Of a DNA stretch of 64,000 nt, positions 47,552 through 55,929 are shown piece by piece (positions within the stretch are counted from its first letter, which is position 1; every line of letters begins with the position of its first letter). The notes under the pieces were generated by a model, which was not told the origin of the DNA, did not search any database, and worked only from the letters and a program-made list of their open reading frames with translations. The DNA is taken from NCBI RefSeq assembly GCF_000758825.1, contig NZ_JRMX01000013.1, positions 243,432-307,431 of the forward strand. The letters run 5' to 3'. The stretch comes from Arcanobacterium sp. S3PF19. Lineage in GTDB: Bacteria > Actinomycetota > Actinomycetes > Actinomycetales > Actinomycetaceae. The translations under genes were made by a program, and so were the position numbers.

Positions 47552-49015
47552 TCAGAACATAAGTTTCAGGGCGTAATCCCATACGATCGAGGCAATGAGC
47601 ATAATGAAATATGCGGGAATCATTACCGGAACCGTACGTTTTACCAGGTCTACGGGCGAAACGTTGCCCAGACCCGCCACGGCGATTACCACGCCGGCGA
47701 TGGGCGACATAGACCGTCCGATGCCCGAGGCCAGCTCCATCGGCTGGGCAAGAAATACCGTATCGACTCCCAGCGGCTTGGCGATTCCCGGCGTAAGTTC
47801 GGAGAATGCAAACCAGGGGGCATTTCCCGAGCCCGTAAGCACGGCGGCAAGGAAAATAATCAGTGTCATAACGATGGTTACGGGGATCGCGCCTGTGTTC
47901 AGCTTCTGTGTGCCGTTCACGATAAACGAGATAAAGCCGAGCTGTGTCAGGCCGGCGGCAAACATCTGCCCGCCGACGATCAGGGTTACGATATTTACGA
48001 ACTGGTGTCCCATGCCCTCAAAGAATATGCCCAGGGCTTTTGAGCCGCGGTCGAAGGAGCGGTAGCGGATCATTTCGCAGATCACGGCAAGCAGACCGGA
48101 GAGGATCATGGCGGTGGCAACGTTCATCTTGATTGTGGTCACTACGAACGGGGAGAAGACGATCAGCAGAACGAGAGGCGTGAAGGGCAAAAGTGCGTAG
48201 AGTTTGGGCACGGAATGTTCTTTTTTCACAGCCGTAGCAGCGGTTTCTTTCTGTGCCTGCGAAGCGGTTTCCCCGCCCTTTTTGTCCATGCCCGCCAGTT
48301 CGGCGTGGATTTCGTCCCAGTCGGCTCTGTCCGGGGTGGTGCCTTCCTTACGGTCGAAGTGACGCTGCACGAAATAGTGCATGATGAATACCGAGACAAC
48401 CACGACCAGCGATACGGGAAGCTGATAGTTGATGAAGTATTCCTGCACGCTCATGCCGGAAATCCGGGCAGACATATTGGCGTTGGACGACGCCGGTCCG
48501 AGATCCAGACAGCTTCCCGTGGCGATCACGCCGGTTGCGGAAAGTTTTGAAATCCCCAGGGAGCGCAGCAGCGGATAAACGGTCACCATCAGCAGCATGG
48601 CCAGCCCGGCCGCGGAGGGGATAATCAGACACAGGCACTGGGCCAGAATATATGTGGAAGCAAGAACGATATAGGGTTTGTTGATTTTGGACAGAGGTTT
48701 TGTGGCGATGTTTACCAGAGCCTCGGAGGCGCCCACACGGTCCATAATCAGCGAAAATCCGCCCACGGCCATAATGATCAGTCCGAGTTCCGCTCCCAGA
48801 TGTCCGAACGTGGCGCGGATTTGGTCGAAGACGTCAAGCAGGGCGCTGCCCGTGGTGGTTTTTTCGTCCATCAGGGGCTTCATCGACAGCGGGATGGAGC
48901 ACAGAAGCATGAACAGGCCGGAGAAAATCAGAACGGTCTGCGGATGGTAGTGATGAAAAATAAAATAGGCGACGACGACGATCGTGGCCAGCGAAAGTAA
49001 GAAACCGATTAGCAT
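47552..49015 (-). CDS. DcuC-family C4-dicarboxylate transporter
   Basis: A 487-residue carrier with about 12 hydrophobic segments and a charged central loop (about residues 215-255). The overall pattern, with CLCLIIPSAAGLAMLLMVTVYPLL and GSGNAPWFAFSEL in the second half and the ASGIGRSMSPIAGVVIAVAG motif, fits the anaerobic DcuC family that exchanges or exports succinate and fumarate. AGGAGA precedes the ATG at 49015. The gene shares direction with the amidohydrolase, so its substrate may instead be an amide or amino-acid derivative used by that enzyme. Confidence 0.82.
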   Translation of the reverse strand: MLIGFLLSLATIVVVAYFIFHHYHPQTVLIFSGLFMLLCSIPLSMKPLMDEKTTTGSALLDVFDQIRATFGHLGAELGLIIMAVGGFSLIMDRVGASEALVNIATKPLSKINKPYIVLASTYILAQCLCLIIPSAAGLAMLLMVTVYPLLRSLGISKLSATGVIATGSCLDLGPASSNANMSARISGMSVQEYFINYQLPVSLVVVVSVFIMHYFVQRHFDRKEGTTPDRADWDEIHAELAGMDKKGGETASQAQKETAATAVKKEHSVPKLYALLPFTPLVLLIVFSPFVVTTIKMNVATAMILSGLLAVICEMIRYRSFDRGSKALGIFFEGMGHQFVNIVTLIVGGQMFAAGLTQLGFISFIVNGTQKLNTGAIPVTIVMTLIIFLAAVLTGSGNAPWFAFSELTPGIAKPLGVDTVFLAQPMELASGIGRSMSPIAGVVIAVAGLGNVSPVDLVKRTVPVMIPAYFIMLIASIVWDYALKLMF

Positions 49016-49588
49016 AAATGTTCTCCTAGAACAGCAGGCACCGGTGCGGACGGAAAACTCGGATTCGCCCGTTCGCAGAAAATGCATGATACACAAATTT
49101 GGGGGTCGGACCGTTTTGCCGATTCGTTGCGAACGAATGGATTGAAGCAGTGTAACCCCAGCTCACATATTACATTAATGCCCGGCTGCTACGGAAATTC
49201 CCGTGTACCGGTATCTGAAACGGGGCGCAGCTAAGCGTTTCCGCGCGCGCAGCCGTGCCCAAAAACGCCTATTTTCCGCGGTTTTGGGCGGTGTTTCGAA
49301 TGCCGGGGCAATTTGTGAAAACATTTTCACCGCAGCGTTTTATTTATCGGCAAACGTGCAGCCGGTGTGCAAAGCCGGTGCGCCGCGTTGGCAGTAAGGA
49401 AGCGCCGGCGATAAGCCTGCACTGCGATAAGGCAGTGCGGGTATAGGCAGCGCAGTGGAATTACGGATAAAACAGCGTGGAACGTGCGCCCTGCGGTACG
49501 CGCAAATACCGCAGGGGCAGAATTATCCCGGGAAGCGGATTTTGGCACATGCTTCCCGGGATAAATGCGGCAATGAAAGTTAAGAAAA
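49016..49588. other. 573-bp structured intergenic region
   Basis: The stretch separates two minus-strand genes. No credible gene is present. It holds several hairpins: 49257-49289 (arms GCCCAAAAACGC and GCGGTTTTGGGC, one mismatch), 49419-49438 (GCACTGC), 49489-49516 (CCCTGCGGTA) and the terminator at 49523. The octamer GCGATAAG is repeated at 49408 and 49424. The promoter of the dcuC-like gene must lie close to 49100. An unrecognised small RNA is possible but unsupported. Confidence 0.5.
49523..49564 (-). terminator. Terminator of alcohol dehydrogenase gene
   Basis: A 14-bp perfect stem (TTATCCCGGGAAGC, 49523-49536, with 49551-49564) with a 14-nt loop lies 24 bp beyond the stop codon of the minus-strand gene. 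The T-run is weak. Confidence 0.7.
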
Positions 49589-50719
49589 TCAGAGCGACAT
49601 ATCCACGATTGCGCGCCCGAGGATCTCACCCTTCGCCAGCTTTTGGTATCCCTCGTTCGCGTCTTCCAAACGGAAGCGCTCGGTTACGATTTCTTTGTAG
49701 TTGATGAAGCCCTTTGCCGCCATCTCCACCACTGCCGGAAGGTCGGTACGGGTGCGTGCGCCGTAGCTGCCGATAATGCGCTGTGAACGGCGAACAGTCC
49801 TGTTGATTTCCACGCCCGCTTCCTGGACTCCCGCGCCGAGGCCGATTGCCACGAGACGGCCGCCGTCGCTGAGCGCGTCGAGCGCGGATTTCCATGTGGC
49901 AGGATTGCCCAGAGCCTCAAATGCCACGTCTACGCCGCGTCCGTCGGTCATGGAGAATACCGTTTCGCGCACGTTCTCCTTCAGCGAGTTTACGGTGTGT
50001 GTGGCGCCCAACGCCTTGGCGGCTTCCAGCTTTTCGTCGGAGATATCGATGGCGATGATCTTTGCCGCTCCGAACGCCTTGGAAATCTGGATAATGTTGG
50101 ATCCCACTCCACCGGTGGCAACCACTGCCACTGTCTCACCGAACTGCAGGTTTGCGCCTCTCCGTACGGCTCCGTATCCCGTGAGGGCGGCGCAGCCGAG
50201 AATGGCTCCCTTGGTGAGGTCGATTTTCTCCGATACGGGGGCAACCGAAGTGGAGGGGATTACGCAGTATTCGGCGAGTGCGCCCATCGAGTACATGGCG
50301 ATTTCTTCGCCGTCCGTACCCGCAAGACGGGTTGTGCCGTCATAGAGTTTGCCCTGGATTCTGTTCAGATCGAAGAACGGTCCGCAAAGATCGTCGCGTC
50401 CGCGGGCGCACGCTTCGCATTTTCCGCACGGCATAAGGAACGCGCCGGCAACTTTCTGTCCGACGGCAAGCCCGGTGTATTCGTTGTCCGGTCCCAGTGC
50501 CACAATTTCCCCGGCTACTTCGTGCCCGAGCACGCAGGGCAGCGGGAAGGCGATTTTGCCGTGGATTACGTGCAGATCGGAATGGCACATTCCGCATGCC
50601 GCCACTTTGACCAGTACTTCTCCTGATTTCGGCGTAGGTGTTTTTATCTCTTCAACGCGCAGACCGATTTTCGGATCGCGAAGAACTGCCGCTTTCATCG
50701 TTTTGGGAATGCAGACCAT
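49589..50719 (-). CDS. Zinc-dependent alcohol dehydrogenase (MDR family)
   Basis: A 376-residue medium-chain dehydrogenase. Catalytic zinc ligands are in ACGMCHSDLH and GHEVAGE. The structural zinc lobe PCGKCEACARGRDDLC carries four Cys. The NAD(P) Rossmann motif VVATGGVGSNIIQ is followed by AIDISDEK, and an acidic residue after the fold favours NAD. The second ATG (50719) is preferred because AAGGAG is too close to the first. A strong promoter is upstream. The substrate is unknown; its place near the inositol region does not by itself imply a role there. Confidence 0.88.
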   Translation of the reverse strand: MVCIPKTMKAAVLRDPKIGLRVEEIKTPTPKSGEVLVKVAACGMCHSDLHVIHGKIAFPLPCVLGHEVAGEIVALGPDNEYTGLAVGQKVAGAFLMPCGKCEACARGRDDLCGPFFDLNRIQGKLYDGTTRLAGTDGEEIAMYSMGALAEYCVIPSTSVAPVSEKIDLTKGAILGCAALTGYGAVRRGANLQFGETVAVVATGGVGSNIIQISKAFGAAKIIAIDISDEKLEAAKALGATHTVNSLKENVRETVFSMTDGRGVDVAFEALGNPATWKSALDALSDGGRLVAIGLGAGVQEAGVEINRTVRRSQRIIGSYGARTRTDLPAVVEMAAKGFINYKEIVTERFRLEDANEGYQKLAKGEILGRAIVDMSL

Positions 50720-50813
50720 CATTTCTCCTTACAGAATATGGGACGGAACGGATTTTACGGAAGTTGCACAGCCTCGTGCGAAAGCCCGGCGCTGTGGCTT
50801 TACATTACCTAAC

Positions 50814-50841
50814 ATTATACCCCCTGCTTATCATTTGTAAA
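50814..50841 (-). promoter_or_regulatory. Promoter of alcohol dehydrogenase gene
   Basis: On the minus strand TTTACA (50836-50841), a 16-bp spacer and a perfect TATAAT (50814-50819) lie about 95 bp upstream of the start codon. Confidence 0.75.
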
Positions 50842-51110
50842 TTCTTATCAAATAAATGTTCTTACTTATTTTGCCCCGGACGCTCTCCGTTTTACCGCCC
50901 GCCGGGGCGCTTCGGTGTTTACGCCAAAGAGCGGGAAGTCCGCCGGCGCAGAAAAAACACTGCCGAAAAATCAGGGGGAGGGGGCGAAACTGCGGGAAGG
51001 GGGTGGGTGTAAAGGGGGTGCGGGAAATGAAACCGCGCGAAGGCGGAGGAACGGCCGGGAGAAGCCGGAGCAGCCGAAAGTATTTGGGTCAAAGACGAAG
51101 CTGTTTTGGG
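50842..51110. other. Intergenic stretch with clustered G-runs
   Basis: No credible gene is present. The plus strand at 50974-51024 carries seven runs of three to five G (5, 5, 3, 5, 3, 5, 3) with short loops, a candidate G-quadruplex. Open frames crossing it are low-complexity. Confidence 0.5.
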
Positions 51111-51148
51111 TAAAAAATAGCCCCAGAGCCTTATCGGTTCTGAGGGCT
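51111..51148 (-). terminator. Terminator of small membrane protein gene
   Basis: On the minus strand a stem of 11 bp with a small bulge (arms AGCCCTCAGAACC and GGCTCTGGGGCT, loop GATAA) is followed by ATTTTTTA. It lies 40 bp after the stop codon. Confidence 0.85.
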
Positions 51149-51188
51149 GCTTTGTTGGGGGCAAAGCTATGCCGTACAAACTTTCTGT

Positions 51189-51455
51189 TTATCGGGTGAG
51201 CTTTGCGGCCAGCACCTGAAATGCCATAAACGGCACGAGAATCACACTTCCGAGTCCTGCGGCAACGGGCAGTGCGGCAGCATTCAGCGCCACGCCCACG
51301 AATGTAACAAGCGCCATCAGCACGAGCACGGCAAGCGTAACGCAGTAGGCGAACGCAACGCGCGTGTCGGTTTCGGGCTTGGTATCCGCGCTGCACAAAT
51401 CCACGAATTCAACTGCAGGTGCCGCGGTAAATGTAAGTTCTTTCCGGTTCATCAT
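51189..51455 (-). CDS. Small uncharacterised membrane protein
   Basis: An 88-residue protein with two predicted transmembrane helices (about residues 33-56, AFAYCVTLAVLVLMALVTFVGVAL, and 60-83). It has a polar N-terminal region of 30 residues. I recognise no family. GGGAG lies six bases before the first ATG, and it has its own promoter-like sequence and terminator, so it looks expressed. It is transcribed divergently from the inositol operon across a 319-bp shared region, which suggests, without proof, a connection with inositol or related uptake. Confidence 0.65.
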   Translation of the reverse strand: MMNRKELTFTAAPAVEFVDLCSADTKPETDTRVAFAYCVTLAVLVLMALVTFVGVALNAAALPVAAGLGSVILVPFMAFQVLAAKLTR

Positions 51456-51774
51456 TTTGAGCTCCCTTCGGTAACGGAAGTGTCGAGCTCCAGTGCGGCG
51501 CCCGGCACCTCACTGTGTTTTAGAACCACTTACAATATACCAAGATGCTTACATGGGTTACAAAAGATATGTCAAAAAATAGACGCTAATCACTTTATTT
51601 TGGAAAAGTTAGTTTTAATCGTTTTTCCGTTTCCGCAAAACCCCTGAAATAAAGCAATTTAAAGAATGTATTATCAAAGGCTTGAAATTGTGCGGACAAG
51701 ATTTTAGTATGAGGATGTGCTGTGTAATTCACGGCACATTGTAACTCGCAGCACATTGCATGATGGAGGAACTA
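51456..51774. promoter_or_regulatory. Divergent control region of the inositol operon
   Basis: For the plus strand, TTGAAA (51682-51687), a 17-bp spacer and TAGTAT (51705-51710) form a good promoter; transcription would start near 51717. The leader contains the repeated GCACATTG (in GGCACATTGTAA and AGCACATTGCAT). For the minus strand, TTGTAA-N18-TATATT is promoter-like. CTTACA occurs at 51529-51534 and 51548-51553; the same hexamer occurs twice upstream of the second dehydrogenase gene (54810, 54825). Confidence 0.65.
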
Positions 51775-52968
51775 ATGTCAAAGAAGACATTAAAAGTGGG
51801 TCTAATCGGCCTGGGATGGATGGGGCGGCTTCATACGCGCAGCTATAAGCAGCTCGCGGAGCGTTTCCCGGAGCTGAATGTACAGACCGAACTTTTTACG
51901 GCCTGCGATGCGCAGGAAGAAAACCGCAGAATCGCAGTGGAAGAACTTGGCTACAAAAAAGCTGTTTCCGATTACCGGGAGGTAATGGCCGACCCGCAGG
52001 TGGACATCGTTTCCATCTGCGCCCCGAATTTTCTGCATAAAGAAATCGCCCTGGCCGCCGCTGCCGCAGGAAAACCGTTTTGGATTGAAAAGCCGATGGG
52101 TGTCTGTGCCGAAGAATCGGCGCAGATCGCCCTGGCCGCGCAGAAAGCGGGAGTTGCCACCGCAGTCGGGTTCAATTACCGGCACACTCCGGCTGTCGAA
52201 AAGGCGCGGGAGATTGTGCGTGCGGGACGCATCGGGCGGATCACGAACGTGCGTGCCTGGCTGATTGCCGACTACGCTTCAAATCCGGACGGGCCGCTCA
52301 CGTGGCGTTATGATACGAAGCGCGCAGGCGCGGGCGTGATTCCCGATCTGATGTGCCACGGTGCGGATCTGATTCAGTACATCCTGGGAGACAGAATTTC
52401 CCGCCTGTGCGCATCTACCGGTATTTTCATCAATGAACGTCCGATTCCGACAAAAGAAGGAGTGGGGCATACCGGTTGGGAAGTTTCGGACCGGAAGGGG
52501 AAAGTCGACAACGAAGATTACGTGGCGGCGCTGATCGAGCTTTCCGCCGGCGCGATCGGCACGCTGGAGAGCTCGCGTGTGGCCAACGGTCCGCGTGCGG
52601 AATATATTGTGGAAATTTACGGCACGGAAGGTTCACTGCGCTGGAATTTTGAATTCCTCAACGACCTGTGGGTCTGCCTGGCGAAAGATCGGGAATTTAC
52701 CGGCTACAAGCGGGTAATGGCCGGGCCGGACTTTCCGAATTTCCTCCGTTTCCAGCCGGGTGCGGGAACGTCAATGGGTTTTGACGACATGAAAGCGGTG
52801 GAGGCCGCGCAGTTTGTGTCGTCTGTTATCGACGGGGCGCAGAATGCGCCAAGCGTGGGTGACGGTTGGGCCGCTGCGGAAGTAGGGGATGCAATGGTGC
52901 GTTCCGTTTCTTCGGGAGCATGGGAAACCGTGCGGCAGGTATCGGTTCCGACCACATTTGAGAAATAA
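51775..52968 (+). CDS. Gfo/Idh/MocA oxidoreductase, inositol-dehydrogenase-like (first copy)
   Basis: A 397-residue NAD(P)-dependent dehydrogenase. The Rossmann start KVGLIGLGWMGRLHTRSYKQL, the catalytic-Lys motif IEKPMGV and the active-site DLMCHGADLIQYILGD (Asp/His pair) are visible. It is longer than the canonical IolG at 54912. Its place as first gene, followed directly by an inositol-type MFS carrier, suggests oxidation of an inositol isomer (myo-, scyllo- or D-chiro-) or a related sugar. GGAGGA precedes the ATG. Confidence 0.85.
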   Translation: MSKKTLKVGLIGLGWMGRLHTRSYKQLAERFPELNVQTELFTACDAQEENRRIAVEELGYKKAVSDYREVMADPQVDIVSICAPNFLHKEIALAAAAAGKPFWIEKPMGVCAEESAQIALAAQKAGVATAVGFNYRHTPAVEKAREIVRAGRIGRITNVRAWLIADYASNPDGPLTWRYDTKRAGAGVIPDLMCHGADLIQYILGDRISRLCASTGIFINERPIPTKEGVGHTGWEVSDRKGKVDNEDYVAALIELSAGAIGTLESSRVANGPRAEYIVEIYGTEGSLRWNFEFLNDLWVCLAKDREFTGYKRVMAGPDFPNFLRFQPGAGTSMGFDDMKAVEAAQFVSSVIDGAQNAPSVGDGWAAAEVGDAMVRSVSSGAWETVRQVSVPTTFEK

Positions 52969-52981
52969 GTTAGGAGTTGGA

Positions 52982-54601
52982 ATGAGTCACGGCGAAAAGA
53001 TGACGAAAGAAAAGATCACGGATCTAACCGCCAAGACGCCGATGTCCGGCAAGCACTGCGGAATCGGTTTAATTGCGGCGGTGGCAACACTGGGGTCTTT
53101 CCTGTTCGGATATGACACGGGCGTTATATCCGGGGCACTGCCGTATATGCAGATGATTGAAAGCGGCGGAGGGCTGCACATTTCCCCCTGGGAAGAAGGT
53201 CTGGTGGGCGCCTGCCTGCTGATCGGCGCGGCTTTCGGTGCGCTCTTTGGCGGCCGGCTTTCGGACCGCTACGGCAGAAGGCATAATCTGCTTCTGCTGG
53301 CTGTTATCTTCATTATCGGTGCTTTGGGCACGGCTGCCTCGCCGAATCTGGTACTGATGTATGTGGCACGTTTTGTGCTGGGCGTGGCTGTCGGCGGTGC
53401 TTCGGCAACCGTTCCCGTCTATCTGGCGGAAGTGGCGCCCAAGCGCGTGCGCGGCACAATCGTGGCCATCGATCAGCTGATGATCGTGACCGGGCAGCTG
53501 GCGGCGTTCGCCTTCAATGCAATCATCAACGGTGTTGCGGGCGGCCCGACAGTGGAAGTCACAAAAGATCCCCAGGGTCTGATTACTGCCGGCTCCCATG
53601 CCTGGCATGAAATTGCGGTAATGGCAGACAAGATGCCCGCCGCCGATTATCAGTCCTGGATCAATTCCCTTGTGTTCTCCGGGGGCAACGGCAATATGTG
53701 GCGCTACATGCTGGTTCTGTGCACCATTCCGGCCATCTTCCTCTGGCTGGGAATGCGCCTGATGCCCGAGTCTCCGCGCTGGTACATGGCAAACAGAAAG
53801 TATGTGGAATCCATAGGCGCGCTGAAGCGTGTACGCACCCATCTCGATGATCCCGTGGAGCAGGAAATCGGCGAGATGTTTGAATTTGCGCACAGCTCCG
53901 AAAGCAGAAAGACCGGAAAATTCAGCGATATTCTTGCCACTCCCTGGCTGCGCAAACTTTTTGCCGTCGGTCTGCTTCTTGCCGCGTCCAATCAGCTCAC
54001 AGGTGTGAATACGGTGATGTATTACGCGCCCAAGGTGCTGGAGTATGCGGGCATGGATACTTCGGCGGCAATCACGGCACAGGTTGCAAACGGCGTGATG
54101 TCGGTGATCGGATCGGTATTCGGTCTGTATCTGGTGTACCGCTTCCGCCGCCGTTCGATTCTGATGACGTGTATTGCGTGCGTGAGCATCTGCATGTTTG
54201 TGATTGCCGTGCTCTTCAGCTTCTTCATTCATCCGTATATGGTGGCGGGCACGGTGCCTCCCACATGGGCCGCTTTCGCCATTTTGACGATGATGGGTGT
54301 ATTTATGCTCGTTGTGCAGTCTTCCAACGGACCGGTGGTATGGACCATGCTGGGGGAGATGTTCCCCTCCTCGGTGCGCGGGGTTGCAAACGGAAGTGCC
54401 GTTTTCTTCATGTGGATTGTAAATGCCGTTATCACCTGGACTTTCCCGGTAATGATGGCTCATCTCGGCGGTGGCGTGACGTATCTTGTGTACGGAATAG
54501 TGAATGTGTTCGTGTTCCTCGCGCTCTGGCGGTGGATGCCGGAAACCTCCGACCTTTCGATTGAAGAAATCGAGGCGGAAATGGAGCGTCGTTACTCCTG
54601 A
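52982..54601 (+). CDS. iolT: MFS sugar-porter family transporter, probable inositol carrier
   Basis: A 539-residue MFS protein with 12 predicted membrane segments. Sugar-porter signatures are FLFGYDTGVISGALP, GGRLSDRYGRRHNLLL, the R-rich P-ESPRWY motif PESPRWYMANRK, and QLTGVNTVMYYAPKVLEYAG, close to the inositol-specific pattern of IolT carriers. A longer loop (about residues 190-220) lies before segment 6. AGGAG lies 6-7 bases before the ATG, and the gene is 13 bp downstream of the first dehydrogenase gene. A terminator follows. Proton-coupled inositol import is inferred from family and context. Confidence 0.85.
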   Translation: MSHGEKMTKEKITDLTAKTPMSGKHCGIGLIAAVATLGSFLFGYDTGVISGALPYMQMIESGGGLHISPWEEGLVGACLLIGAAFGALFGGRLSDRYGRRHNLLLLAVIFIIGALGTAASPNLVLMYVARFVLGVAVGGASATVPVYLAEVAPKRVRGTIVAIDQLMIVTGQLAAFAFNAIINGVAGGPTVEVTKDPQGLITAGSHAWHEIAVMADKMPAADYQSWINSLVFSGGNGNMWRYMLVLCTIPAIFLWLGMRLMPESPRWYMANRKYVESIGALKRVRTHLDDPVEQEIGEMFEFAHSSESRKTGKFSDILATPWLRKLFAVGLLLAASNQLTGVNTVMYYAPKVLEYAGMDTSAAITAQVANGVMSVIGSVFGLYLVYRFRRRSILMTCIACVSICMFVIAVLFSFFIHPYMVAGTVPPTWAAFAILTMMGVFMLVVQSSNGPVVWTMLGEMFPSSVRGVANGSAVFFMWIVNAVITWTFPVMMAHLGGGVTYLVYGIVNVFVFLALWRWMPETSDLSIEEIEAEMERRYS

Positions 54602-54618
54602 TTTGCTTCATTTACGCC

Positions 54619-54652
54619 GGGGCGCAGTCCTGAGGACTGCGCCCCTCTTTTG
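54619..54652 (+). terminator. Terminator after inositol transporter gene
   Basis: A 12-bp perfect stem (GGGGCGCAGTCC, 54619-54630, with 54634-54645), loop TGA, is followed by TCTTTTGTG. Confidence 0.92.
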
Positions 54653-54911
54653 TGTTTTCGCGGGTGAAGCGGTATTTTGGGGAACGCGGCCGGGAAAAAT
54701 TTTATCTGCGTTCCGCTTTTGTGCACAAAATGTCATCTTTTAATTAACCGTTTGTAATCAGTAAAATAATGTTGACTGAAGAATGTTAGTAGTTATAAAA
54801 TAATAAGTGCTTACAAAGTAGAGTCTTACACTGTGGTAGGAAAACAAATTAAGCTCTTTTACCTTGCAGGTGTTGGGCTTTGGGCTTGACGCATTATTCA
54901 AAGGAGTGAAA
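54653..54911 (+). promoter_or_regulatory. Promoter region of the iolG-iolE operon
   Basis: TTGACT (54772-54777), a 16-bp spacer and TATAAA (54794-54799) form a strong promoter in a very AT-rich stretch. Downstream, near the start point, CTTACA occurs at 54810-54815 and 54825-54830, candidate operator half-sites. The remainder (54653-54770) shows nothing recognisable. Confidence 0.75.
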
Positions 54912-55898
54912 ATGACCAACATTGGAATAATCGGTGCCGGGCGCATCGGTCACGTACATGCAAAGACGATCGGTTCCATTGCGGACGCGAATCTGGTTCT
55001 TGTCTCGGACGTCAACGAAGACGCGGCGAAAGCTCTTGCGGAAAAATACGGCGCACGTTACACAACGCGCGCAGAGGATGTATTCGCAGACAAAGAAGTA
55101 GAGGCAATTATTATCTGCTCGCCCACGCCTCTGCACGTAGAACATATCGTAGCCGCGGCGAAAGCCGGCAAACCGGCGCTTTGCGAAAAGCCGCTGGCAA
55201 TGGAAGTAGAGTCCGTGGCAAAGCTGAAGGAACAGCTTAAGGGGCTGAATCCGACTGTTATGCTCGGCTTCAACCGCCGTTTCGATCCGAACTTTGCCAA
55301 GATCAAGAAGCTGGTTGACGAAGGGAAGATCGGTCCTCTTGAGCAGCTGACCATTATTTCCCGCGATCCGGCCGCTCCGCCGAAAGAATACATTGCGGTT
55401 TCCGGCGGAATTTTCAAGGACATGACGATCCACGATTTCGATATGGCGCACTACTTCCTTGGCGATGTCGCCACCGTAACCACGATCGGACAGAATCTGG
55501 ATCCGGATCTGGATGATACGGGCGATTATGACGCGGCGGTGATTCTGCTGACCAACAAGGCGGGTAAGGTGGCCACGATTATTAATTCGCGTCACTGTGC
55601 CACGGGTTACGACCAGCGGCTGGAGGCTTTCGGACCGAAGGGTTCCCTGTTTGCCGAAAATCAGCGTGAGACAACCGTGCGCGCATACACTGCGGAGTAT
55701 TCGGATGCGCAGGAGCCCTTCCAGGACTTCTTCCTCACCCGTTACGCCACCGCGTACGCCGACGAACTGCGGACCTTCCTGAAGGCAGTGAAGGAAGGCA
55801 AAGAGCTGCAGCCGTCTATCGAAGCGGGCGAGGTCGCCCTGAGAATCGCGGAAGCGGCTTTGGAAAGTGCCAAGACGGGCAAGACCGTAAAACTGTAA
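54912..55898 (+). CDS. iolG: Inositol 2-dehydrogenase
   Basis: A 328-residue Gfo/Idh/MocA enzyme of the size and sequence of IolG, oxidising myo-inositol to 2-keto-myo-inositol with NAD. MTNIGIIGAGRIGHVHAKTI starts the Rossmann fold. LCEKPLA contains the catalytic Lys, and KDMTIHDFDMAHYFLGD supplies the catalytic Asp/His pair. AAGGAG lies upstream of the ATG at 54912. iolE follows 31 bp downstream, supporting the assignment. Confidence 0.92.
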   Translation: MTNIGIIGAGRIGHVHAKTIGSIADANLVLVSDVNEDAAKALAEKYGARYTTRAEDVFADKEVEAIIICSPTPLHVEHIVAAAKAGKPALCEKPLAMEVESVAKLKEQLKGLNPTVMLGFNRRFDPNFAKIKKLVDEGKIGPLEQLTIISRDPAAPPKEYIAVSGGIFKDMTIHDFDMAHYFLGDVATVTTIGQNLDPDLDDTGDYDAAVILLTNKAGKVATIINSRHCATGYDQRLEAFGPKGSLFAENQRETTVRAYTAEYSDAQEPFQDFFLTRYATAYADELRTFLKAVKEGKELQPSIEAGEVALRIAEAALESAKTGKTVKL

Positions 55899-55929
55899 AA
55901 TATAAATCGGATAACTGAAGGAGAAATCA

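Noticed and set aside
50915-51199. Plus-strand open frames through the G-rich stretch
   Set aside because: They are low-complexity Gly/Lys/Arg sequence created by G-runs and run antisense into the small membrane protein gene.
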